Assembly: GCA_029378245.1 (NCBI GenBank)
Contig: JARKIF010000021.1
Span: forward strand, 248,001 to 312,000
DNA from: Roridomyces roridus
Taxonomy: Eukaryota > Basidiomycota > Agaricomycetes > Agaricales > Mycenaceae
Direction of reading: 5' to 3'
DNA: 64,000 bases
A model generated the notes under the pieces. That model saw nothing but the letters and a program-made list of their open reading frames with translations. It was not told the origin of the DNA and did no database searches. A program made the translations under genes and the position numbers. This document shows, piece by piece, positions 23,063 to 34,019 of this stretch; within the stretch, counting starts at the first letter, position 1, and each line of letters starts with the position of its first letter.

Positions 23063-26000
23063 ATGCGTATCTCGACTACCCTCGTTCCAGTGTTTGCGCT
23101 GCTATCCCATGGCATAGACTCTGTGTCTGCGCAGCACCTCCTCCTCCTGGACAATAGCTATGGCTCGACTCAAGGGCCGCCGCTACCACCCGTGGCCACC
23201 GATGCTGCGCCAACGCCGTCGAACTTGAAGAACAGCTCCATCCTTACACCCTCCGTCTCTGCCGTGAGCGACCCCTCGGCCACGATTACGGCTGCCAAGA
23301 GGTTCAAGAAACGCGCGGCGATTCCCGAATGCCTCAAGTCCGTCGAGGTCTCGTGCTTGAACTTGGCGGCCAATTGTATCGACACAATCGGCATGGATGT
23401 ATGCATTCATTCGGCTTTCCATTGCATTCGTTGACCCCAACGGCTTTAGACGTCTCGCATGAACAATCTCTGGGGTGTCAAATCTTGTGTTGCCGCCGCG
23501 ACGTGCTATGGTGTACGCCTCCCGTTCATCTTCGTTTGAAATCCGCTCACCGTGGGATGTAGGTCGGGGACTTGATCACGAGCGTCAAGTGTCAGACTGG
23601 TCTTTCGACTACCAACACGGCACAAGCCTCTCTCGACTACACCAATGTGCGTCGTTCCATTCTGCGGATTCTGTCCATCGTAATCTAAGTGCGTGCCCGC
23701 AGATCTACGCCCCCATCGTCGGCGACTGCGCCTGGGCTTCGAGTGGCTGGTGAGTCTTGCTCCATTTCTTTTGAAAACGTTCTCAACTTCTTCAGTCCAA
23801 TCACCCAGCAAAATTACATCGACTTTTATTACAGCGAGCTGACGGCCATCAACACAGCCAACTACCCTAGGTGCGGATGTTTGCTTCTCTATCATCCTGA
23901 GCACCCACACACAACTGGAATACAGCTCGAACACAGTGGTCATAGCGTGGTGGAACGCTATCACTGCATGGGCAGCTACGGGTTCGACAGTACCATATCT
24001 CAAGTAAGTTTGCATGCCGTTGTTGTGGATTTGAATGCTAAATGAGCAGCTTCGACGACTGGTTGCATTTTTCGTCTGCTCCCGCTACTACGGTTTGCTC
24101 GCTGCCTCTTCTATATTCCATGTGATGCTCACAAGATAATCGCAGACGGATGCCCCTCCGCCGCCCCTCCCATCGTACACACAGATTGAGTGGAGTCAGT
24201 CCGTTAACATCTCCAGCCTGAGCCCATATTGACAGCTTGTTCAGATCCAAACCCAGCACCTCCTCCCGGCGCTATATCGGAGACTTTCGTTAGCGGGACC
24301 ATCACCCAGATCATCCCCATCCCTCACAGGGGGCAAGCCTCATGGCACTTTGTCTTGTGTGCCAAGGTGGCACTTGGCCGGAAGTTGGGTGGCAGTTGGT
24401 CCGTTGTTGGACATTTTGTGTGAGTCTGATCTGTTACCCGTGATTCACAATCACCGAGGAAGTACGTAATTCTTGGGAGGGTATTGTCTTTGAATATAGT
24501 GAAAATCCTCAAGCATCCATTTACGGGGCCCCAAGTATGTGCAAAATTAATGTGGATGCTCAACGTGCTGCCGCCTTGATTTTTCTTCTCAAATACGATG
24601 ATCCTGATGCAAGCACCCCCAATGACACCGCCAAACAGACCCCAAACCGCAGCTTGAATTCGCTCAATACCCCAGGCACTGCCCTCCCCATTTCTAATGA
24701 ATCCTCTACCGAGTTATCGAAGGCTGTAATGGTCAAATGTGTCAGGCCAGAAAATGTGTGCCTAGACACGGAATCGAACTCGCGCACAGGAACAAAGGCG
24801 GTGGGCACGTGGGTTCCCTCCGGGATATCAACTTCCGGCCGAGTGCGCGCCAAGTGCCACCTTGGCACACAAAAAAATGTGCCATGACTGATGCCCCCTG
24901 TGCCTACGACCACGACGAGCATTGTCATAGCTACTGTGACGATTACACTTGCACCCGGGGGTACGCCTATCAACGGCCCTGTTCCGTCCGGAATCTCCCA
25001 GCCAGGCGCTACAACGCCAACGTGGAGTAAGTGGTCTGATGATCCGAATTTTGAATGCCTCACCAAATTCCAGACGCAAATGTCATCCCCCCAACTTCCG
25101 CCTCGAGCGTCACATTCACCGCGCCCCCATCTTACACCACCGTCGTCCCAGTCCCCACCTCATCCAACTCGCCCCCTCAAAACATCACTGGTCCGCCTGG
25201 GGACAAGAACGACGATGGCGGCGACTGGTGGCTGCTCCTCTTCGGTGCCGTCATCGGCGGGTTCCTCCCACACGACGTCGGTATCCCTGGTGGTACTGTA
25301 CCATTTCGATCAATTCGAATGGCACTTTGAGGTGTGACTTTTCATACGAATGTTTGCTTTCGTAGCCGACGGCCGGCATGTCCAAAAATGGGAATTTGAT
25401 CCGCCATCGGGCCTCGGCAAGCACCGGCAGGCCTCGGCAGAGCGAGAAAATTGCTTGTGACCCTGTGACATACGAAAATTTGCGTATGAAAAATGGGTTG
25501 TGACTTGTGACCTTTCGAATTGATCGAAATGGTACAGTATCACGCCAACCGCCGCTCCGCCTGTCGGTTGGACGGGTGGTTGGGATGATCCCGATCCGAC
25601 ATCGACTTCCAAGAATTCACAGTCGAGCACGAGCCAGAGCAGTACGGCTTCTTGCCCTGTGGCTACGGCTACGTATGCGCTGGACGATGATTCGGAAAAC
25701 TCGGATTGGGCGGGACAGGGGACGGATCCGGATCGCAGGAGGAGCTCTCCGAGGGCGGAAGCCAGTTTGGAGCGCCGTGATCCTCGACGTGCGCTCATTC
25801 TCCTCTCTCTCGTACATCTGGTTGCTGATCTTATATGAAGATATCGCCGTGAACGACTGCAGCATCGTTGTCATCAACGCAGCAGGGGAAATCCGGTTGG
25901 GTGCGGGGACGTATTATAGCATTGGTCTCAAATTGCCTATTGGGCTTGGGACTGTGCTGTCGACTACGCTGGTGTCATCGCGTCCGGTGGGAAATGGCAA

Positions 26001-27718
26001 GGGTCTCGTTGCTCGTGAGTATGATTCGCCCTCTCTTCCGGTGTCGATCTGACCGTTCACTCAGAGGAGCATGTATTCGAGTATGTCCGCGATCCTCGGC
26101 ATTTCAACGCTGATGAACGATTTCTAGGTTGGGCTACATCGACCAATTTTTCACGGTTGCTACCTCCGCGGGCCTCTCGTGCAACTGGTTCGTTCCGCTT
26201 CGAGATTCAATCTCGGCCTGATTGTAGCCATGCAGGATCCAGAGCAATGTCTTTAATTTCGTCCGCGCCGACGGGAGTAATATGGGTATGGCCCTCCTCA
26301 ACGCCATCGACACGGTGAGCATTATGGCGCTGTTGTCAATAGGTAGTATTCATTTGGGTTTCAGGTAGCGAACATGGTTTATGTGGACAAACCGATGAAG
26401 CGAGTCCCCCTCCATTCCTTTTTCTCTTTGCTAATGCGAACCATCCAGTCAAGCGAAATCCAACGTGGTCAACCAGAACAAGGCCACAGCCGCAGATCCG
26501 CCGCAGAAGGACAAGATGGATACCTTTACTTCATTCACAACCTCGCAGGATAAAATCCAGGTCGGCGGGAAAGTCGCTCATGATTGGTAGCAGCTAACGA
26601 GACGGACGCAGGATGTCGAATATTTTGCCCGCAACTTTGCTGCTCTTGGGTCGTGTGAGTTCAACTATACAATCACGGGGCTCTGCGATTGACATGGCCG
26701 AATTCGCAGACTTTGGAGGTACGGCAGACGTATTCCGAGCGACAGCTCTCCGCGTTCAAAATCTGCTCGCCGAAATCACGCCCGACACTCCTGACGCAAA
26801 CCTTCCTGTCGAGTTCAACGGCTGGCTACGCGGCCTCGTAGCCACGTACCCAGCCGGATGCACGTACGCACGGCTCTCTTCCTACTTGTTTGATATTTTG
26901 CTTATGGCACATAGATCTCGGGCTACGAATGTGTACAACTATTACGTGGCGAAGATGAACACCATTCGGACGCAGGCGAATCCGGTGCCTGCGTGCTTCC
27001 CGCTCTATTCTGCCGGTGTGAGTACTCGGCATCTGGAGTATGGAGTTTGTCCTAACGAAGCAAATCAGTGGAATCCGCAAAGCTTCACTTTCGCTGTAAG
27101 AATCCTCAGTTTTGGTTTGTGTATTGAGCTCATATCAAGGGAAGAACCTGATTCCCCCGGCGCCCACTCTTCCCTCGTGCGATATACCGGGAACTCAGGG
27201 ACGAGTCAGCGTCGGCAACGATGCTCAGGGCAATCCAGTCTTCGAGGTCGCAACTTTCCACATCCTAGGCTCGGGCAACACGGTACGCATCCCCGCAGCC
27301 CCCCGGCATTCAGACTGAAATGTACACCCGACAGGATTTCTACGCCATTGGAACAGGCACGTCCATCTCCAACCTACACCACATCGTCAACGACCTCTCC
27401 ACCTCGTACCCCAACTGTGTTGGCTCCTTCCAAATCGCCCAGAACCTTCCCTCGGCTGGCTTTGCCACGGCCAACATCACGCTGAACTGCAACGGCCAGG
27501 GTGGCAACCATGTGAACGCTCCATTCACGTACGTGGTGAACAACCAGGTGCTTCAGTGTGCGTTGTTGAACAAGAATGATGGGAGCAATACGTTCTTTAC
27601 GATTTGTGCGCCGAATTTGGGGGCGGCGCATGCGTGTGCGGCGTCAGCGATGGCGGCGGTTTCGGGAACGTATCCGCAGGCGTATGTCTCGACGGCAAGC
27701 TTCATATTCTGGCCATAA
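23063..27718 (+). CDS. Large secreted protein of unknown function, broken by two MITEs
   Basis: ATG at 23063 starts a signal peptide (MRISTTLVPVFALLSHG, then DSVSAQ). A cysteine-rich region follows (CLKSVEVSCLNLAANCIDTI, CVAAATCYG), then WWNAITAWAATGS and FDDWLHFSSAP. Next is a Pro/Thr/Ser linker (24240-25760), a dibasic LERRDPR that could be a Kex2-type cleavage site, and a C-terminal region. The latter reads NDCSIVVINAAGEIRLG, EHVFE, FVRADGSNMGMALLNAIDT, NFAALGS, FNGWLRGLVATYPAGC, and ends TASFIFWP at 27718. About fifteen introns are needed. EHVFE followed by an FF segment weakly recalls regions of fungal GH18/killer-toxin-like secreted proteins, but no GH18 catalytic motif is present. Two MITEs sit in linker codons and shift the frame, so this copy is probably non-functional unless unusual splicing removes them. 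Confidence 0.6.
24325..24902. mobile_element. CACTA-like MITE, 578 bp, inside a coding exon
   Basis: Inverted ends begin CACAGGGGGCA on both sides. Similarity continues for about 60 bp with small gaps, including gtgtgccaaggtggcacttg (both arms) and cggccggaagttg. A 3-bp duplication CCT flanks it (24322-24324 and 24903-24905). Removing the element plus one CCT leaves the linker reading frame continuous (IIPIP joined to TTTTS). The 3-bp duplication and CAC-type termini resemble the CACTA/CMC group. No transposase is encoded. Confidence 0.75.
25296..25537. mobile_element. Tc1/mariner-like MITE, 242 bp, inside a coding exon
   Basis: Perfect 24-bp inverted repeats (25296-25319 and 25514-25537) start CTGTACCATTTCGATC. 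They are flanked by TA on both sides (25294-25295 and 25538-25539). Weaker inverted similarity continues inward (ttttcatacg on both arms). Removing the element with one TA restores the frame from GIPGG to TPTAAPP. The outer ends match those of the MITE at 38007-38156 in the block CTGTAC-ATTTC. Confidence 0.85.
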
Positions 27719-27811
27719 TATAATTAGCTCTTTCTTGCCCATATGCAAACCACTTTTGTAATCCTACAACTGAAAATCCACATGTTCGATGGGAAACTGG
27801 GAACCCCTGTG

Positions 27812-28036
27812 ACCCGTTCTCGGTTCGATTCCACTCGGGGCATGTTGGAATTGCACCGATTTCTTTTCAGAGATTTCTTGTTATCCGGAGAAAAGGTCTT
27901 TTTCAGCTCTTCCTCACGGGGAACATGTCGTGAGAGTCTGACGGCGAGACGCAAAGAACAATCATGCGTCCCATGGTTCAATGATGAAATCGAACAGTGG
28001 GATGAACCAGGTGATAGCAGCATCAATTTGTTGCCG
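27812..28036 (+). repeat. Dispersed repeat, copy 2
   Basis: Contains ggttcgattccactcggg, then tttcttgttatccggag, aacatgtcgtgagag, gcgtcccatggttcaat, and gtgggatgaaccaggtgata. Copy 3, 0.5 kb downstream in the same orientation, shares the first, second and fourth blocks; copy 1 at 16872 shares the last two-thirds. The first block contains GGTTCGATTCC, a perfect match to the tRNA B-box (T-arm) consensus, which suggests a tRNA-derived SINE. No A-box is obvious. Confidence 0.6.
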
Positions 28037-28544
28037 TTCACTCCAGAGTCCGCGGACTGTGAGGAAAGAAACTGACGATCTACTACAGAGCTGAACTTTA
28101 GGTTCCAGTCCGTGCGCTGACTTCTGTCTATGCCTTCCGTCGTTCTCAGTAAAGGAACTGTGGATCTGGGGGACAAAACTCTGTTGTCGGCCTAAAGCGG
28201 AATCCACGCGCGACAACCAAGCGAAGCGGCAAAGGGCACGACTTCAGCTGGCAGCGACACGGGCCACTACAAGAGGACTTCGTAGCTACGAGTAACGAGG
28301 ACTACGCAACACAAGAAAAGAACAATGGAATGAGGAAATGCCATAAGGGATGGTGGGTGGGGGAAAGAAAAATCCGAGCAGGTGTATGTGTGGCAAGCCT
28401 GCGAGGAGATGGTGGAAGAAGGAAAGAAAGGGACAAAGACCGCGTGGCGGCCGACGTGCGTGATATGATGTCAAAGCATGTGATCGGCCTCCTCTTGCAT
28501 AGACCGCCGTTAAACGGTGTTTGACCGCTTCTACTATCGTACCC

Positions 28545-28742
28545 CCGTTCTTGGTTCGATTCCACTCGGGGCATATTGGGATGGACACAGTGTTTTTCAT
28601 GCCATTTCTTGTTATCCGGAGCCAAGGTCTCTTTCACCCAGATCCGAATCGAACGAATCCACTTCTGCTGATAGAAACAAAACAAGGAACAATGATGCGT
28701 CCCATGGTTCAATTTTGGAATTGATTCGAACCGTGGGATGAA
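28545..28742 (+). repeat. Dispersed repeat, copy 3
   Basis: Shares ggttcgattccactcggg, atttcttgttatccggag and gcgtcccatggttcaat with copy 2, and gaaccgtgggatgaac with copy 1. The end forms an imperfect hairpin (cgtcccatggttcaa against ttcgaaccgtgggatg). Confidence 0.6.
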
Positions 28743-29106
28743 CGTTTCAACGTTTCACTCTTGGAAAAGACTAACGAATATCCCAGGAAAATAAAATATT
28801 ACGGACGCGCCATTCACCGGCAAAATGCGCATGCGCCGCGCCGCGCAGAAAATCGACACCCGACCAACGTGCGCCGCTTAGTATGCAGTCAACTGTCCTT
28901 AATCAAACCCGAGCGCCCCGCGTCCGTAGTACTTTGCTGAAACGTTGATACCCTCGCCAGAACGCTAAATAGTGAATCCACTCAAGAACCAGTACGAATT
29001 CACGATTAACAAAATCTACCATTGCTTGTAAGTATATAAATAAGTAACGAGTGGATGCGCTGGTCTCCCATCGCACAATTAGTATTTTTGACTCCTCCCT
29101 CCCCCT
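28743..29106. other. Intergenic, 3' side of the phosphatase pair
   Basis: No gene or repeat recognised. A tatataaata stretch at about 29033 lies on the 3' side of the minus-strand phosphatase gene, so it is not its promoter. Confidence 0.4.
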
Positions 29107-30658
29107 TCAAGGACACTTGGCCTCAGCACACGGGATAACCTTCTTCCCACTCGTCGTCTCAGGGCTCATTTGCCACGGCGTCGTCGTATTGTGAGCGGTA
29201 ACGTTAACGGGAGCAGGGAGCTTGGCCTCTGTCAACCGGAGGTCGATGCCCTTGTTGAGGTGCACGCCCCCGGAACCGGCACCCTTGGCGAGGATGTTGG
29301 GCGCGGAGAAGGGTACGTAGTGGGCTGAGGCTGAAGATCATGTCTGTCAGCCTTGCCTCCCTCGAAAGAAAAAAAGAATTACGCACTCAGAGGACCACCG
29401 GCAACACCCGTGAGGTTGAAATGCGGGACCTTGTTCGCAGCGACGGGCGTGTTCTTATGTCCTGTCTTCTTGGCGACAAAGTCAAACACGGAGGCGATGG
29501 AGGCGTTGGTGTCCTGGCGACCGAGGGACTTGAGGCTCCAGTTGTTCTGGACCGTGGAGAGCATCGAGTAGTGCGTGTAGACCGTGTCGTCGATTGTGCC
29601 GCGGAGATTGACGGGGATGGCGGTTCCTTGTATGTGTGAGTTTAAAAAAAGAAAGAACGATGCCGACATACCGAGCGCAATGGTATACACGGTGTTCTGG
29701 ATCCCGTATGTCTCGTTTTCGTCGAACGTGAGGAGGATGAGGGTGCGTTCTCCGTTGACGCGCGGGTCAGTGAGCAAGGGGAGGAGCCAGTATTCCAAAA
29801 AGTCGGCAGCAAAGTCGATCGTGGTGTCATGTGCGTCGTTCACCATGTTGGGGGTGATGAAGGTCCATTGAGGAAGCGTGCCGTTGACGACGTCGTTGGC
29901 GAAATCGTTGAAGGTGCGGACGCGCTTGACACGCTCGGCGTTGAGCGCGACTGAGTCGTAGATCATGAGTGGGTTGTGCTTGCGGTAGTAGTAGGTATAC
30001 GCTGCGGCGGACGAGTTGATGTAGTTGGCCTGCGTGTAGCTGAACAGATTATAAATCGGGTTGCATCGGAAGCATGGGATGGACTCACCCGTAACCGTAG
30101 TACCCAACCCCAGGCATGTTCTCCTGGTACGTTGCCCAGGAGATGCCACGGTCCTCGAGGAGATCGACGACGCAGGAAATGTTGCTCGGGATGTGGTACA
30201 TGTTGTCATCCGCCATGCCAAAGAAATCACCTCCCACCGAGGCAATGTCTGCGCAAGGTCAATTCACGTAATCAGAGTCGTACACCACGCACAGTTGGGC
30301 TCCGAAGGGTGAGTGACACCGTGGTAGTTCGTGAAGGTGATACCCTGAGATGAGAGCGACTCGAAGATTGGCGTCGAACCCGCAACCTGAAGTGTATCAG
30401 CACTCTTTCGCGCGTCGTGAAAGGTAGACGCACATCAAAGTCGGTGTTCTCCAGCCAGACCTGGATGATACGGTCAAAGACCTTGCCCTTGACGACTTTG
30501 TGGTCGTGCAGCGTGGTGTTCGAGAAGCTCGTATAGTTGGCGGTCTGGACGAGCGGTCCCTTGCTTGGAGGGGAGAAGACCTGCGCAGATGCAGCGGCCG
30601 CGAGACGGACGGACGCAGCTGCGACAAGGACGGTGCTGAGCAGGCTCGCCGGGGACAT
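29107..30658 (-). CDS. Secreted phosphoesterase-family acid phosphatase, copy A
   Basis: Member of the phosphoesterase family (PF04185 type) that includes fungal acid phosphatases. Start at 30658 gives signal peptide MSPASLLSTVLVAAASVRLA; a longer in-frame start exists at 30697. Exons follow in order: DRIIQVWLENTDFD, a block matching GITFTNYHGVTHPSEPN, DDNMYHIPSNISCVVDLLED, and ISWATYQENMPG. Then come HNPLMIYDSVALNAERVKR, FITPNMVNDAHDTTIDFAAD, and LILLTFDENETYG. The conserved acidic and His clusters (LENTDF, HPSEPN, NDAHD, FDENE) are likely metal/catalytic sites. It ends at 29107 after a C-terminal pair of cysteines (PCAEAKCP). Copy B lies 0.5 kb upstream in the same orientation and is highly similar. 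Its likely role is release of phosphate from organic phosphate outside the cell. Confidence 0.9.
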
Positions 30659-31201
30659 TGTGGTCGAGAGGAAAGAGTCGAGTGCGGTGCAACGCAAGAG
30701 CAGGCAAAATATTCAAGCTGATTGATCTGATCGCCTCGACACACGTTTTGCAGATCACCGAAATCAAAAGGCTCTGATTGGTTGAATGACATGTGGTCCC
30801 ATCAACCACTGGCACGTTCTTCCCGACGACGCCGCCCACCCGCGCACGTCGTGGCTATTGACTCGCTAGGTCTTTTTCCTAGATTCAACCTACACTAGAT
30901 TCGACGTGGTCAGCTCTTCCTCCGGGGGTATTCATAACGTCAAGCACGCAGGGTTGTTGGATCTACCCAGCAATCCCAATAGGCAAATGCCCGAAATGGG
31001 CCTGCTGAGCTTCGCGGCGTCGATACTTACGGGGGCGGATCGTGGCGACAACGCGGTGCACAGTCAGACTCCGACCTCGCCGGATGCCCGACCCACCGAG
31101 GTTGCACCGAAGGCACTTCCAAATGCAAGATGGACAACAAGATTGCAGATACGATTAAACAGCAGCTATGTAGTAAGTGAGTACCTTCCATCCTTCAGTG
31201 T
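30659..31201. other. Spacer between the phosphatase copies
   Basis: Holds the promoter of copy A (minus strand) and the 3' end of copy B. I see no additional gene; the frame 30906-31223 (+) is not supported by any motif. Confidence 0.4.
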
Positions 31202-32899
31202 TTACGGACACGCCGCGCCCTGACACTTGATCATCTTCTTCCCGCTCGTCGTCTCGGGGCTCATCTGCCACGGCGTCGTCGTATTGAGCGCAGTCAAATT
31301 AACCGGTGCGGGCAGCTTGTCTGCGGTGAGTTTGAGGTTGATCCCAGGACGCAGGAACACTCCGCCCTTGCCAGCTCCCTTTGCGTTGACGTTGGGCGCG
31401 GCGAAGGGGACGTAGTGCGCTGAACCTGCAAATCATGTCAGCTTCAGCTTCTTTCATCAAACAGAAAGGAATACGCACTTAAAGGACCACTCGCCACGCC
31501 CGTCAGATTGAAATGCGGGACCTGGTTCGGAGCAGCAGGTGTGTTCTTATGTCCCGTCTGCTTGGCGACGAAATCAAAGACGGACGCGATGGACGCGTTG
31601 GTGTCCTGCCGGCCGAGGGACTTGAGATCCCAGTTGTTCTGGACCGTAGAGAGAGTGGAGTAGTGGCTGTACACCGTGTCGTCGGTTGTACCACGGAGGT
31701 TCACGGGGACGGCGGTGCCTGTCAACTCGATTTCAGTATACTATTCCGTGGAGATAGCGGGGTGGACGCACCGAGCGCAACGGCGTAGATGGTATTCTGC
31801 ACCCCAAAGCTCTCATTCTCATCAAACGTAAGGAGGATGAGGGTGCGTTCTCCGTTGACGCGCGGGTCGGTGAGTAAGGGGAGGAGCCAATATTCCAAAA
31901 AGTCGGCAGCAAAGTCGATCGTGGTGTCATGTGCGTCGTTCACCATGTTGGGCGTGATGAACATCCATTGAGGGAGGGTTCCGTTGACGACGTCTGCCAG
32001 CAGGTATCATTCAATCAGTCATGTCATTCTCAACTTATGTACGTACCGTTGGCAAAGTCGTTGAACGTCCGAACGCGCTTGACACGCTCCGGATCTTGCG
32101 AGACAGCGTCGTAGATGATGAGCGGGTTGTGCTTGCGGTAATAATAGATGTACGGCGCGGCGGACGAGTTGATGTAGTTCGGCTGGGTGTAGCTAGCGGG
32201 ATCTTATCAATGTATTGCTTCAACTGAATTGAACAAAAAAAGACTCTCACCTGTACCCGTAGAAAGAGTCCGTTGGCATATTCTCCTGGTACGTCGCCCA
32301 GGATACACCACGATCCTCGAGGAGATCGACGACGCATGAAATGTTGCTCGGAATGTGGTACATGTTGTCATCAGCCTGGAAGAAGGAAGGATTAGATCGG
32401 AATGGCGACCTTGCGGTGAGCTTACCGCGCCGAAGAAATCCCCGCCCGCCGAGGCGATATCTACGTAAGTATGAGGTCGTTAAAAATGATACATCATTTC
32501 TGCTGAAACGAAAGGACGCACAGTTCGGCTCGGAAGGGTGGGTCGTCGAGTGGAAGTTGGTGAACGTGATGCCCTGCTCAGAGAGGGACTCGAACATCGG
32601 GGACGACGCTGCGACCTAGGCAAGACTCTCTTCAGAATCCCATCAAAAAGAGAGAGAATCCAAGCCAAACGCACCTCAAAGTCGGTATTCTCCAGCCAGA
32701 TCTGTATTATCCGGTCGAAAGCCTTTCCCTTGACGACTTTGTGGTCGTGCAAAGTGCTATTCGAAAAGCTGGTGTAGTTGGCGGTCTGCTTCAGCGGCCC
32801 TTTGCCAGGTGGGGAGAAGACCTGTGCGGATGCAGCAGCAGCGAGTCGCACGGAGGCGGCAGCGACGAGGAGGGTGGTCAGCAGGCTTGTCGGGGACAT
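31202..32899 (-). CDS. Secreted phosphoesterase-family acid phosphatase, copy B
   Basis: Tandem duplicate of copy A with the same domain order and largely the same intron positions. Start at 32899 gives MSPTSLLTTLLVAAASVRLA; an in-frame ATG lies seven codons upstream. It keeps LENTDFE, THPSEPN, NMVNDAHDTTIDFAAD and FDENESFG, so the likely catalytic residues are intact. It has an additional intron near 31995-32045 that copy A lacks. Its C-terminus is different (IKCQGAACP before the stop at 31202), again with two cysteines. Long stretches around 31800-31960 are almost identical at DNA level to 29700-29870, which points to recent duplication or gene conversion. Confidence 0.9.
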
Positions 32900-34019
32900 G
32901 GCTGTAGAGGCCAGCAGCAAGCAGGAGCGAGGCTAGATGTGGAGTAGGCCGAGTTTTAAGTAAACTGTCTAGTCTGACGTTTGGCAATCACCGCGCGGAG
33001 TGGTAGGCACGTTCGGCGGATCGCAATTCAGTCTATGATTGGCAGAAGGGTCATGCGGCCCTGTCATTCATTGCTTTCTCGCCATCCCGCCACCCCCGAG
33101 AGCAACTTAAAGGTCGTTGAACTGAACCAAAACTGAGCTGGATTTCGCGCTCTGCATCTCGGTCAATCGCCCACAACACAAAGCGATTGGGAACAAAGAA
33201 CCATCTTTTTTCAAAGGAAGCAAAGTCTAGCCCTGATTCGATGCTCTAAGTATAGCAGCACGGTACTGGATCCAGCGCGGATGAATATCAATCTCGGGGG
33301 TCTCGGAGCACTAGTGACTCATTGAAGCCGTCTTTCCCCGGTGAGGGCTGTTCAAAGGAAAGGGTTGTTTGAATTGCTGACTTGCTGGAGTTGTGCTGAA
33401 GGGGTCAATCGCTGTTCAAAATGAAACAATCGGGTAATCCAAGCCTCGTGATTGCATCATCGGTCCGACGGCCTCAATCAGATCCCTTCGACCCGCTGTT
33501 CCGCGTCACGCACAGAGTCCAATGACTCGGCCCGGCCCGTCAGTTTGGCAGTCCCAAGACAGGTTCGGCACGCAGCCCCGGATGCGATTTTCGCCGTGAG
33601 TTCAAACGGACTGGCAGTGGTTGATTTCGGCTATGCGATCGGGATGCGAGGTGTGTTAGCGCTGGGGAGTGGAGTCACAATGTGAATGGAGTTGAAAACT
33701 TGCGTGACCTCCGAGTCTTCGATTCGAACCAGGTTAGTTGGGGATCGCCAGTGAATGCTAGCAACAACCCGAGGATCAGTTACATCCAGAGAGACCATGG
33801 CCATCATGTCTCAGCGGAAATCTCGAGCGCACTCTGTAGTGAATGCATTCCCCGTTCAACTCGGGATTGAGTCATAGTGGAGGACGGTATCTGTTTAGCA
33901 TTTTACACCCGGTGACTGTCTGACTCTGTGCCCAGGGTTCCGAGCACTCTTTCTTTCCGAGACTCCGGCGTCTGGATAGTGAATGCACAACATACCGGAT
34001 ACATTCAACTGCGAAGAAA
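32900..34019. other. Intergenic region
   Basis: About 1.1 kb holding the promoter of phosphatase copy B (minus strand) and the 3' flank of the O-methyltransferase. Frames at 33452-33870 (+) have no recognisable features. Confidence 0.4.

Noticed and set aside
27822..27832. Possible tRNA gene suggested by GGTTCGATTCC
   Set aside because: Only the T-arm-like block is present; no acceptor stem, D-arm or anticodon arm can be folded around it. Treated as part of the dispersed repeat.
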